Position numbers and translations under genes: made by a program. A DNA stretch of 36,286 nucleotides from positions 1 to 36,286 of the forward strand of contig JAKCDU010000035.1 of NCBI GenBank assembly GCA_021838445.1. Direction: 5' to 3'. Under the pieces are notes generated by a model. It saw only the letters and a list, made by a program, of their open reading frames with translations. It was not told where the DNA came from and searched no databases. Shown in pieces: positions 7,756 to 15,360 of this stretch; position 1 is the stretch's first letter, and each line of letters starts with the position of its first letter. This stretch comes from Actinomycetes bacterium (lineage in GTDB: Bacteria > Actinomycetota > Acidimicrobiia > Acidimicrobiales > Palsa-688).

Positions 7756-8765
7756 AGGCCGCTGGCGACTCCTGGCTGACGCGGTTCACCTGGCGATCGT
7801 GGCTGTCAAGAGGGAATCCGACTCTTCTCGGCCTACTCGGTGCCATCGTGGTGCTGGCCTGGGTCGGGTCCAACGGCTACCGTCAGACACTTGTCATTAC
7901 CGCGGCTACGTATGCTCTTGTAGCTCTGGGAATGTATGTTCCTTTCGTCCTGGCAGGGTCGCTGTCTCTCGCTTATGGGGCCTACGCCAGTATCGGTGGA
8001 TACTCTGTAGCCCTCATATCGACCAAGACGGGGGCTCCACTTTGGGTGGGTTGGCTTATCGGACCCGTAATTGCGGCGGGTGCCGCAGTCCTATTGGGCA
8101 TAGCCACTCGTCGGCTGTCCGGCTTCTACCTCGTGGCCGTGACCTTGCTCTTCAGCGAGGCCTTCCAGAACTACATGAGCAATTCCTCGTTTGCTGGAGG
8201 CAATGCCGGTTTGGCCCGGTTCCGGGCACTCGATGTGTTCGGCTGGTTCCCTACATTCAATCAGCTGATCTTCCTCACGGCAGCGCTGGTTTGCGTGGTG
8301 GCATTCCTACTCAGCCGGTTACGCCGAAGCCCTTGGGGAGTAGTAGTCCGGTCCATGCGTGAGGTACCCACAGCGGTGGAAGCATGCGGGGCTCGCGTGC
8401 CGGTCCTGAACCTGGTCGCTCTAGCAGTAGGCGCTGCGGTCGGGGCTCTCGGGGGAGCACTCTTCACCCAGATGGTTGGATCGGTGCAGCCCGACACCTT
8501 CACGCTGAATCTGGTGTTTCTTGCTATCTTCATGCCTATCATTGGCGGGTCGGGTACGCCGTGGGGAGCAGTACTAGGCGCCCTGATCGTCGTCGAACTG
8601 ACCCTGAACCTGCCGTCGCTTCACACGAGCGGCACTCTCCTCGTAGCCTTGGGTGTGCTGGCCATCATGTTGATCGCACCTCGCGGTTTGCTCGGCTACC
8701 TCGGCGCGGCACGTAAGCGAGCATGGGACGTGATTGCGCGCAACCGGGTTGGCAATGCCCCCTGA
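7752..8765 (+). CDS. Liv-type ABC transporter permease (LivM family)
   Basis: This is the second permease, 337 residues, with membrane segments throughout and the LivM signatures LSLAYGAYASIGGYSVAL, RLSGFYLVAVTLLF and the loop RSPWGVVVRSMREVPTAVEACG, followed by PIIGGSGTPWGAVLGALIV. It pairs with the LivH-type subunit. ATG 7752 overlaps the previous stop (ATGA), so translation is coupled. Confidence 0.88.
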   Translation: MKAAGDSWLTRFTWRSWLSRGNPTLLGLLGAIVVLAWVGSNGYRQTLVITAATYALVALGMYVPFVLAGSLSLAYGAYASIGGYSVALISTKTGAPLWVGWLIGPVIAAGAAVLLGIATRRLSGFYLVAVTLLFSEAFQNYMSNSSFAGGNAGLARFRALDVFGWFPTFNQLIFLTAALVCVVAFLLSRLRRSPWGVVVRSMREVPTAVEACGARVPVLNLVALAVGAAVGALGGALFTQMVGSVQPDTFTLNLVFLAIFMPIIGGSGTPWGAVLGALIVVELTLNLPSLHTSGTLLVALGVLAIMLIAPRGLLGYLGAARKRAWDVIARNRVGNAP

Positions 8766-9543
8766 AGCGCTGCTGCTCGAGGGCCGAGGAATAGAGAAGC
8801 GTTACGGCGGAGTAGTTGCCCTGTCAGAGGTACACATACGGCTCAGCCGTGGGGAAATTCTAGGTCTTGTAGGACCGAACGGAGCGGGTAAGACGACCCT
8901 TGTGGACGTCATCTCAGGAACCCAGCGCGCCAACGCAGGGACCCTCGAAGTGCTCGGAAACCGCCTTCATGGGCCAGCTTCGCGCCGGTCCAGGCTCGGG
9001 CTTGCCCGGACCTTCCAGTATCCACAGCTAGCCCTCGATCTGACCCTCGAGGAGAACCTGATAGTCGGGCGGGTAGCCGGCCGGCATCGGTCTGCGATCG
9101 GGATGGTTTCCAGCGCGTTCCGGGGTGCATTCTGGAGAACTGATCCCGAAGACCTGCGTGTCGTCCGAGCCATCGCCGACGAACTGGGCATCGACCGCCT
9201 CGAGCGGGTGACACGGGATCTGACCCTTGGTGAACAGCGTCTCCTCGAAGTTGGCCGCGCCTTGGCGCAGGAACCGCTCGTCATGCTGCTGGACGAGCCC
9301 TTTGCGGGATCCGACGCTGCCGGCGTACTGGGTATCGCCGAGGTGATCCGGACGGTGCAGGGGCGTGGGCACGGCATAATCCTCGTGGACCACAACGTCG
9401 ATCTTGTCTCGTCGCTAGCAGATCGGATGATGTTGATCGATCGGGGCACAGTGGCTTTCGACGGCGATCCTCTCAGCTGTATCGCCAGCCCACAAATGCG
9501 ACAGGTCTATTTCGGTGGAGAGGAGTTCCAAAGTGCCACATGA
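8755..9543 (+). CDS. Liv-type ABC transporter ATPase (LivG family)
   Basis: A 262-residue cytoplasmic ATPase with Walker A GPNGAGKTT, a Q-loop at TFQYPQL, a signature replaced by LTLGEQRLLEVGRAL (LivG proteins have a variant LSGGQ), Walker B VMLLDEP and H-loop VDHNVD. It energises the importer together with the LivF-type subunit. ATG 8755 lies 11 nt inside the permease gene, consistent with coupling. The family-wide insertion between the Q-loop and the signature, long in LivG, is present (residues about 98-140). Confidence 0.9.
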   Translation: MPPEALLLEGRGIEKRYGGVVALSEVHIRLSRGEILGLVGPNGAGKTTLVDVISGTQRANAGTLEVLGNRLHGPASRRSRLGLARTFQYPQLALDLTLEENLIVGRVAGRHRSAIGMVSSAFRGAFWRTDPEDLRVVRAIADELGIDRLERVTRDLTLGEQRLLEVGRALAQEPLVMLLDEPFAGSDAAGVLGIAEVIRTVQGRGHGIILVDHNVDLVSSLADRMMLIDRGTVAFDGDPLSCIASPQMRQVYFGGEEFQSAT

Positions 9544-10303
9544 GCTCCGTGTCCAAGGGCTGACTGTTCGGTATGGGCATGCAACCGCCGTCTCGGGGGT
9601 TTCGCTTTCGGCGACGGGCGGGTCGGTCACTGCTCTCGTAGGGCCGAATGGAGCGGGGAAGTCGAGCACGCTACTGAGCATTTATGGGTCCGTAGAATCC
9701 GAAGGCGCGATTGCCGTCGACGGTGAGGACATGAGTCGTCTGACGCCTGCAGCCCGGGCTCGCCGGGGGATCGCGGTGGTTCCACAGGGCCGGCGCCTCT
9801 TCCCGCGTCTCAGCGTGCGGGACAATCTGAGGGTGATGGCCGAGACCCTGAAACTGCCGGGCCAGGCCGTCGAAACGGCTCTCGATCGATTCCCCAATCT
9901 CAAGGAGCGGGCCCGGGTACCAGCCGGCGTTCTTTCTGGAGGGGAACAACAGATGCTCGTCGTGTCTCGTGCTCTCATGGGCACACCCAGAGTCCTGCTT
10001 CTGGACGAGATGATGACCGGCCTGGCCCCCCGCATTGTCCACGAGTTGGCAGCCACGGTTAGGGACTTGGCACGCGACGGCGTAGCGATTCTGCTCGCTG
10101 AGCCCGCCATGGGGATTCTGAGCGCCTCCGTCACCCGCGGCTACGTCTTGATCCGGGGCGAGATAGTAGCTTCCGAAGAGGAGGGGGGTCGGGCGCTCGA
10201 GCAGGCCTACCAGGGCGCTCTGGGCATGCAAGTCGGGTCCGCCGGCGACGGCGTAGATGCATCTGGCCCGTTTGAGCAAGCAATAAAGGCAGATGGTCAA
10301 TGA
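9533..10303 (+). CDS. Liv-type ABC transporter ATPase (LivF family)
   Basis: The second ATPase, 256 residues: Walker A GPNGAGKSS, Q-loop VVPQGRRLFPRLSV, signature LSGGEQQMLVVSRAL and Walker B VLLLDEMMTGLAP. In the H-loop the usual LivF sequence LLVEQN is changed to LLAEPA. The chosen GTG 9533 has GAGGAG 8 nt upstream; the in-frame GTG 9515 would give a longer overlap with livG. The C-terminus extends about 25 residues past the normal LivF end and overlaps the start of the P450 gene by 4 nt. Confidence 0.9.
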   Translation: MPHELRVQGLTVRYGHATAVSGVSLSATGGSVTALVGPNGAGKSSTLLSIYGSVESEGAIAVDGEDMSRLTPAARARRGIAVVPQGRRLFPRLSVRDNLRVMAETLKLPGQAVETALDRFPNLKERARVPAGVLSGGEQQMLVVSRALMGTPRVLLLDEMMTGLAPRIVHELAATVRDLARDGVAILLAEPAMGILSASVTRGYVLIRGEIVASEEEGGRALEQAYQGALGMQVGSAGDGVDASGPFEQAIKADGQ

Positions 10304-11532
10304 GCAGTCAGGATGGCTCCGAATACGACCCGATGGCGCCCGCGACTCTTGCGGATCCCTTTAGCGCCCATACGCTTCTGAGGGAGAACTGCCCAGTTCA
10401 TTATTATGCCGGCTTTGGAGATCGGGGCTTCTTCACCCTTTCCCGCTACGACGACGTGGTGGATCTGTTTCGCAACCTCGAGCGCTGGTCTGGAGAGTTC
10501 GGACAAGGGCCCATCTACTACAAGGAGGGCGGCCTACGGTCGGACCCTCCCGAGCACACCGTCTACCGGCGGCTAGTCACGAGGTCCATGCCGGCCCGCC
10601 GCGTGCCGGCAATGGAGGCGGAACTGCGTCTCATCGCTGAAGGACTGGTGGACAGCATCGCCCAACGCGGGGAAGGCGACCTGATCCGGGATTTCGCCAT
10701 GCCACTGCCGGTGATCGCCATCTCCCGGATGTTGGGTGTTCCCCCAGAGATGGGAGACGAGTTCAAGGCGTGGTCGGACGAGTTCATGGCCGGGCAGAAT
10801 GCGTCCGACCCGGCAGTGCAGGGGCGGGCGAGAGCCAAAATCGATGGCTTCTTCAGCACCGAACTGGAGCGGCGACGGAAACTTCTCTCATCGGTGCCGG
10901 CCGGGGTGGATCCTGTTGAATCAGTTCTCCCAGACGACATCCTCACCGCAGTCATGCTGTATGAGAGTGATGGTCGGCACTTCACGGACCGAGAACTGCT
11001 GCCCCTCCTGTTGCTGTTGTTGGTCGGTGGAAACGAGACGACCACGTCGCTGATCGGCAGTCTGGTTCGACGCCTTCTCGAGCTTGGCCTCTGGGAAAAG
11101 GTCATTCGAGACAAGAGCCTGTGGGATGTGGCGATCGAAGAGTCTCTGCGCTACGACCCTCCGGTCCAGGGCTTGTTCCGCACGGCTCGCGGCGAGCAGA
11201 GCCTCCACGGCGTGACCATTCCATCTGACGCGAAGGTGCAGGGCCTCTTCTCATCTGCCAACCGGGATCCTGCTGTTTGGGACGATCCGGATACCTTCCG
11301 GCTAGACCGCGATCTAGATCATCTTCGAGCTACGCACACGTCCTTCGGGGTAGGAATCTGGTTCTGTCCGGGCGCCGCCCTGGCCCGGCGCGAGGCTCGC
11401 CTTGCCCTGGAAGTGCTCGGAAGCCGACTTCCCAACCTACGACTCAATGGGCCTGACGAACGCGTCGCAAGCTTCATGATGTGGGGTCCTCAGAGCCTCC
11501 CAGTTGCCTGGGACGTCCCCGAGCGGGACTAA
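10300..11532 (+). CDS. Cytochrome P450 monooxygenase
   Basis: A soluble bacterial-type P450 of 410 residues with all hallmarks: an I-helix oxygen-activation motif GGNETT (about 243-248; Gly-Gly-Asn instead of the usual Ala-Gly-x), the ExxR pair in EESLR (281-284), and the heme loop FGVGIWFC with Cys 356 as the iron ligand followed by GAALARREARLAL. It hydroxylates or otherwise oxidises a small hydrophobic molecule; the substrate cannot be read. The ATG overlaps the livF stop (ATGA), so it is the last gene of the importer operon. No ferredoxin or reductase gene is nearby, so electrons must come from partners encoded elsewhere. Confidence 0.93.
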   Translation: MSSQDGSEYDPMAPATLADPFSAHTLLRENCPVHYYAGFGDRGFFTLSRYDDVVDLFRNLERWSGEFGQGPIYYKEGGLRSDPPEHTVYRRLVTRSMPARRVPAMEAELRLIAEGLVDSIAQRGEGDLIRDFAMPLPVIAISRMLGVPPEMGDEFKAWSDEFMAGQNASDPAVQGRARAKIDGFFSTELERRRKLLSSVPAGVDPVESVLPDDILTAVMLYESDGRHFTDRELLPLLLLLLVGGNETTTSLIGSLVRRLLELGLWEKVIRDKSLWDVAIEESLRYDPPVQGLFRTARGEQSLHGVTIPSDAKVQGLFSSANRDPAVWDDPDTFRLDRDLDHLRATHTSFGVGIWFCPGAALARREARLALEVLGSRLPNLRLNGPDERVASFMMWGPQSLPVAWDVPERD

Positions 11533-11691
11533 CCAACCGAAGATGCCGACAGAACGACGGACGAGTTCGTGCTCGAGTAGCGACCCTATTTAGCTAACCA
11601 CCTGAGGCATTCCGCACCCGCCAGCTGAACCACGGCAGAGCGACGAAACTCGGACCAACACGACGCCCCGTGATCCTGGTCGATGCAGGAT

Positions 11692-12075
11692 TCAGGTCGA
11701 CCGTCTGAACGACACACCGCCGGCGACTGCCGCCCACTCGAACGAGGGTCCCGACGCCGCCAGCAGGAACGTGGTCATGATCCCCTCCTCGTCGATCTCA
11801 CCGCACCACACGGTCACCGACTTGGGGGCTGGCCACTCGAGCAACGTACCTACGACACCGCTACGGCCACCGGGTCGGACCACGCACGTGCCGCGCAGCT
11901 CGTAGGGCCGGTAGCTGGTTCCGTCCGCAGCGAAACGGACCGTTCCAGTGACCCTTCCGTCCGGGTAACGCAGAAGGTCGATGGCCGTGCCCCGCTCGTT
12001 GACCCAGTGACCCGTCGGCCTGCAGTCCACCGCCTCCAGATCGTCCATCCGGTGTGGGTCGCCGATCCCGGTCAT
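11692..12075 (-). CDS. Divergent avidin/streptavidin-family protein
   Basis: The 127-residue product aligns by eye along the whole avidin barrel: CRPTGHWVNERGT (avidin/streptavidin TGxWxNxxGS), DGRVTGTV, ELRGT, GTLLEW, SVTVWCGEI (streptavidin SATTWSGQY), TTFLLA (TQWLLT) and FEWAAVAGGVSF (AWKSTLVGHDTF). Biotin contacts kept: Asn26, Thr30 (for Ser27), Trp81, Ser86, Thr88, Trp90, Trp114. Changed: Val46 for Tyr43, Phe103 for Trp108 and Val121 for Asp128, so biotin binding is doubtful and another ligand is possible. There is no signal peptide, so it is likely cytoplasmic, unlike secreted avidins. ATG 12075 or ATG 12048 may be the start. It lies downstream of, and on the same strand as, a small unknown gene. 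Confidence 0.65.
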   Translation of the reverse strand: MTGIGDPHRMDDLEAVDCRPTGHWVNERGTAIDLLRYPDGRVTGTVRFAADGTSYRPYELRGTCVVRPGGRSGVVGTLLEWPAPKSVTVWCGEIDEEGIMTTFLLAASGPSFEWAAVAGGVSFRRST

Positions 12076-12127
12076 TGGGGCACCAGTCTCGGGCCTTTAG
12101 ACCCTCCCCGAACAAGGTCTTAAGTCC

Positions 12128-12424
12128 CTAATTTCTCTCGAGGACTCCGTTGGCACCGCCCAATTCGCTCAAAGCCTGAGCTAACGCCGCCCGCAACCGC
12201 TGGGCGCCTTCGACGGACAGGTGCGCCACCTGTCCGTAGCCGGGGCGACCCAACTCCTCCAGCGTGAGGTCGATGCGGATGTCGGCGCAGTCGGGACAGT
12301 CGTCGCTGATGTTCACGACCCACGTCGACTGGGCCTTGTCGCTGTCCTCGGCGTCGGGATGGTCGTCTCGGCCGTACTGGATGAGCTTCTTCACTCGGGA
12401 GAGCATAGGTTGCCAACTACGCAC
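12128..12424 (-). CDS. Small protein of unknown function
   Basis: I do not recognise this protein of up to 98 residues. It is soluble, acidic in the middle (DDHPDAEDSD), and has a CPDC pair (about residues 43-46) in the sequence SDDCPDCADIRIDLTLEELG, which could bind a metal or form a disulfide. It ends in an Ala/Leu-rich helix (GAQRLRAALAQALSELG). GTG 12424 and ATG 12406 are possible starts. The upstream 20 nt are AT-rich and shared with the divergent pseudokinase gene. A weak hairpin (12096-12123) follows it before the avidin-like gene, so the two may or may not be co-transcribed. Confidence 0.6.
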   Translation of the reverse strand: MRSWQPMLSRVKKLIQYGRDDHPDAEDSDKAQSTWVVNISDDCPDCADIRIDLTLEELGRPGYGQVAHLSVEGAQRLRAALAQALSELGGANGVLERN

Positions 12425-12444
12425 TTTCTATATATTTTCATGTC
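12425..12444. promoter_or_regulatory. AT-rich divergent promoter core (TATATATT)
   Basis: In very GC-rich surroundings, TATATATT (12429-12436) is the only AT-rich core between two divergent genes. On the + strand TATATT ends 8 nt before ATG 12445, the spacing expected of a -10 box driving a leaderless message. The same palindromic bases can serve as a -10 on the other strand. Confidence 0.5.
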
Positions 12445-13599
12445 ATGTTGATTGAGACGGGTTCCGACACGGTGACGAAGGTGGGGCATACCGCTGCCGA
12501 GCGGGGGCGCCTGGCGGCGGAGGCGGCAGTGCTCGAATCCCTGGTCCATCCCGGGGTCGTCTCCGTCGTCGCGGCGGATCGCCGCGGGGGCGGGGTCGAG
12601 CGGCTCACGCTGCGCCGGATCCCGGGCGCAACCCTCGGCGAGTTGCCGGCCGCCCCGCTGCAGACCGTCGCCGCTTGGGGCGCCGCCATCGCCACCATCG
12701 TCGCCGACATCCACGATCTCGGCTTCGCCCACGGAACGCTCGGCCCCGAGCACGTCGTGATCGACGGGGACGGCCGTCCGGTGCTGTGCGGCTTCGCCGA
12801 CGCCCAGCGGCTCGGCGGCTGCGCCAACCCTGACCGGTTGGCATCCGAGGACACCGCGGCCATCGCCCGCCTGGTCTTGGATCGCGCCCCCGCTCTGCGC
12901 GGCCGCGAAAGGCGGACCATCGCGCGCTACGCCGACGGCCCCCACCGGCCACGGCGAAGGGGTCTCGGGTCGGCCCGGAGTCTGGCCCGAGACCTGGTGC
13001 GGGTGGTACCCGACGCTCGACTCGCCGCCGCTGCCGAGGAGATCGACCCGGCGGGGCCAGCCAAGTTGGCGGAATCCGAGGTGCTGCCAGCCGAGCTGAC
13101 CGAGCGCGAGGCGCGGCCCTCCGGCCGGGGGACGGGCCGCGAGATCGGGACCCACGATGGTTGGGGTCGCCGCATGACGTCTACCCGGCGACGTCGATGG
13201 CGCTTCGACCGCCGTTCCGGTGCGCTGGGGGCTCTGACCGGATCGGTGCTCGCCGCATCGGTGGGGCTCCTGTTCGGTCTCTCCCACGCCGCGCCGGCGC
13301 CGGCGACACCGGCCGACAGCTACGTGCTCAACGTGGCCTCCAACCAGGCCGTGGTCTCAGTCACGGGACGCTGGACCTGTGGACCGTCGCGACCGGCCGT
13401 GCTCGACACCTCGAGCGGATCGCTCTGGTTGTTCGACCGCTGGCCGACCCCGGGGGAGCGGCTGGCCGCCCGGTTGGTCGAGCGGGTCTCTGACGCCACC
13501 GGTCTCGGTGTGGTGTCAGGTCCCGGTCGCTGCGACCGGTTGGTGGTCCTTGGGCCGTCCGGCGGCTACCTCGACGTCAAGGTGTCCCCGGCGCGGTGA
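12445..13599 (+). CDS. Membrane-anchored protein-kinase-like protein (pseudokinase)
   Basis: The N-terminal half (about residues 1-185) resembles a Ser/Thr kinase: TKVG with Lys12 (beta-3 Lys), EAAVLESLVHPGVV (helix C), and a catalytic-loop-like HGTLGPEHVVID. However, the HRD motif is HGT, the Mg-binding Asn is His103, and DFG is replaced by GFA (about 116-118), so catalysis is unlikely. A long Ala/Glu/Arg linker leads to a basic stop-transfer signal and one membrane helix (GALGALTGSVLAASVGLLFGL), then an extracytoplasmic domain of about 100 residues with two cysteines (WTCGPS and GRCDRL). It may sense or bind something outside the cell. It overlaps the LysM gene by 4 nt. Confidence 0.7.
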   Translation: MLIETGSDTVTKVGHTAAERGRLAAEAAVLESLVHPGVVSVVAADRRGGGVERLTLRRIPGATLGELPAAPLQTVAAWGAAIATIVADIHDLGFAHGTLGPEHVVIDGDGRPVLCGFADAQRLGGCANPDRLASEDTAAIARLVLDRAPALRGRERRTIARYADGPHRPRRRGLGSARSLARDLVRVVPDARLAAAAEEIDPAGPAKLAESEVLPAELTEREARPSGRGTGREIGTHDGWGRRMTSTRRRRWRFDRRSGALGALTGSVLAASVGLLFGLSHAAPAPATPADSYVLNVASNQAVVSVTGRWTCGPSRPAVLDTSSGSLWLFDRWPTPGERLAARLVERVSDATGLGVVSGPGRCDRLVVLGPSGGYLDVKVSPAR

Positions 13600-14600
13600 G
13601 AGCGACGGCGCGCCGCTTCGCCATCGCCGCCAGCGCCACCGTGGCGTTGTGGCTGGCCGGAAAGGCGGCCCTCCCACTCCCTCCCGTCGCCCACCCTCGC
13701 CTCATCGGCCGGTGGTGGAGCCAGCTGGCCCCGGCCGTCGCCTGGTTCGGTGCCCTTCGGGGCCTACTGATCGCGATCGGCCTCGCCGCCAGCGGGCTGT
13801 CCATGGCGTCGCTGCTCCTGGCCGCGCTGATCGGCGCGGGCCGGCGCGGCAGCCGGGTAGCCGCTTTGGGCACCGATCTCCTGGCCGGGTGGGGGCGGGT
13901 GGCCGGCGTCCGCACGGTGCTACGGCTGATCCTCGGCATCGCGGGACCCGGGGTGGCGCTGGGCGCCTGCGCCGCCACCCAGGCGACCGTCGGGCCGCCC
14001 GGTTCCACCCCCGCCGAGACCGCCGTCCCGCCGGCACCGGTGATCGGCCCCGGCACGCCCGCCGCCACCACGCCCTTGGCCCCCATCCTCCAGGCACCGG
14101 CAGGGACCGCCCCGGGAGTGTGGACCCCGCCGGTCTCCCCCAGCCCCCATTCTCGGGGCCGGCCCTCGGCGTCCAGCCCGGCCCCGGCCGCCGTCGCGCC
14201 CACCGCCCCACCCACGGCCGCAGACCCGCCACCGACGCCGGCGCAACCGCGATCCTCGACCCCGCCGTCAAGGGTGGCAAGCCCCCCGTCACAGTCGCCG
14301 GCCCCGGTTGCGCCTCCTCCGGGCGCCACCGGTCCCCGGCCAGGCGCCACCTCACCACCATCCGCCACCTCCCCATCGCCCGCCGCCACCCCTTCTCCGG
14401 GCAGCTGGACGGTGAGGCCCGGTGACGACTTCTGGACCATCGCCGAATCCGTGGTCGGCGCCTCCCCATCTCCGGCAGACACCGCCGGGGTGGCCCGCTA
14501 CTGGCTACGTCTGATCCAGGCCAACCGGGCACGCCTGGCCGACCCCTCCGACCCCGACCTCCTCTTTGCCGGGCAGGTACTGGTACTGCCTCCCCCCTGA
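13596..14600 (+). CDS. LysM-domain membrane protein with long Pro-rich linker
   Basis: The N-terminus has two or three hydrophobic helices (residues about 8-30, 47-82 and 108-130), followed by a Pro/Ala/Ser/Thr-rich segment of more than 120 residues and a C-terminal LysM (WTVRPGDDFWTIAESVVG... IQANRARL ... AGQVLVLPPP). LysM binds peptidoglycan or other GlcNAc polymers, so the protein probably bridges membrane and cell wall. GTG 13596 overlaps the pseudokinase stop (GTGA), which indicates a coupled pair. The LysM is longer than the 45-residue norm, with an insertion between its helices (GASPSPADTAGVARYW). Confidence 0.78.
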   Translation: MRATARRFAIAASATVALWLAGKAALPLPPVAHPRLIGRWWSQLAPAVAWFGALRGLLIAIGLAASGLSMASLLLAALIGAGRRGSRVAALGTDLLAGWGRVAGVRTVLRLILGIAGPGVALGACAATQATVGPPGSTPAETAVPPAPVIGPGTPAATTPLAPILQAPAGTAPGVWTPPVSPSPHSRGRPSASSPAPAAVAPTAPPTAADPPPTPAQPRSSTPPSRVASPPSQSPAPVAPPPGATGPRPGATSPPSATSPSPAATPSPGSWTVRPGDDFWTIAESVVGASPSPADTAGVARYWLRLIQANRARLADPSDPDLLFAGQVLVLPPP

Positions 14601-14628
14601 CCGGCCCCGGTTGAGCCAGACTTGGCTG

Positions 14629-15219
14629 ATGAGGAGCCTCCCGCGGTGGCCGACCATCGGAGCGGCCCTCCTCACCATCACCGTCCTCATCCCGGCTCTG
14701 ACCGGCCCGGTCAACACCGCCCGCCGTTCGGCTACCCCCCCAGCTGGCGCCACCCCCCGGGGAGACCACGGCATCGCGGACCTGGTCGATCTGCGGGCCC
14801 AGACCACCGCCAGCACCACGCCCACCGTCGTGCCGACCACCGTCGCCCCGGTCATCACCGCGGCTCCCACCACGACCCCGGCCCAGCCCGCTCCGACCAC
14901 CGCCGCCCCTGCCACCACGGCCCCGTCCACCACCCTGCCCGCTCCCCTGAACGTGACGCCGGTCCTCCCCCCTCCTACCTACGCTCCTGCCCCCAGCACC
15001 ACCGCGGCTCCCACGACCACGACGACCATCGCCGGCATCGGGGACCAGTTCACCCCCGGCCCGGTCACCATCCCATTGCGTACGACCGGCACCAACGGCC
15101 ACGTCGACCCGCTCTTCGCCTGGCTGTCGGCCATCGGCTTCGCCCTCGCCCTGGTCGTCATGCTGGCCCGCTTCGTCATCACCCGTCCCGGCGGGCGCGA
15201 CCGGGCCCCCCTCCCCTGA
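14629..15219 (+). CDS. Thr/Pro-rich secreted or membrane-tethered protein
   Basis: The product of about 196 residues begins with a signal-like or anchor helix (WPTIGAALLTITVLIPAL), continues with about 110 residues of Thr/Pro/Ala repeats (clusters such as APTTTPAQPAPTTAAPATT), and ends with one membrane helix (FAWLSAIGFALALVVMLARFVI) and a basic tail. This is a wall-spanning stalk with a membrane end, and probably a partner of the LysM protein, whose stop lies 28 nt upstream. No domain is recognised. The ATG at 14629 starts at the right place for the signal helix; there is no clear ribosome site. The biased composition means length and start are less certain than usual. Confidence 0.65.
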   Translation: MRSLPRWPTIGAALLTITVLIPALTGPVNTARRSATPPAGATPRGDHGIADLVDLRAQTTASTTPTVVPTTVAPVITAAPTTTPAQPAPTTAAPATTAPSTTLPAPLNVTPVLPPPTYAPAPSTTAAPTTTTTIAGIGDQFTPGPVTIPLRTTGTNGHVDPLFAWLSAIGFALALVVMLARFVITRPGGRDRAPLP

Positions 15220-15234
15220 TCAGCCACTGATCAG
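15216..15234. terminator. Two CTGATCAG palindromes forming a hairpin after the envelope operon
   Basis: CTGATCAG occurs at 15216-15223 and 15227-15234; the two copies can pair with a 3-nt loop. The first copy includes the stop codon of the upstream gene. There is no U-tract. It may be a terminator or simply a repeated palindrome. Confidence 0.3.
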
Positions 15235-15360
15235 CCCATCGCGACAGCCGTTTCCTTCCAGCTCAATGGTCACTACTCGCCCGACGAGAATGAGCACGGC
15301 CGCCGGGAGGGGGATCGCCACGGCCGCCGGAAGCGAATGACCGCCGCCGTCGGAGGGCCT

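Noticed and set aside
13702-15102. 466-residue minus-strand open frame rich in Gly and Arg
   Set aside because: Antisense shadow of the LysM and Thr/Pro-rich genes; low complexity, no ribosome site.
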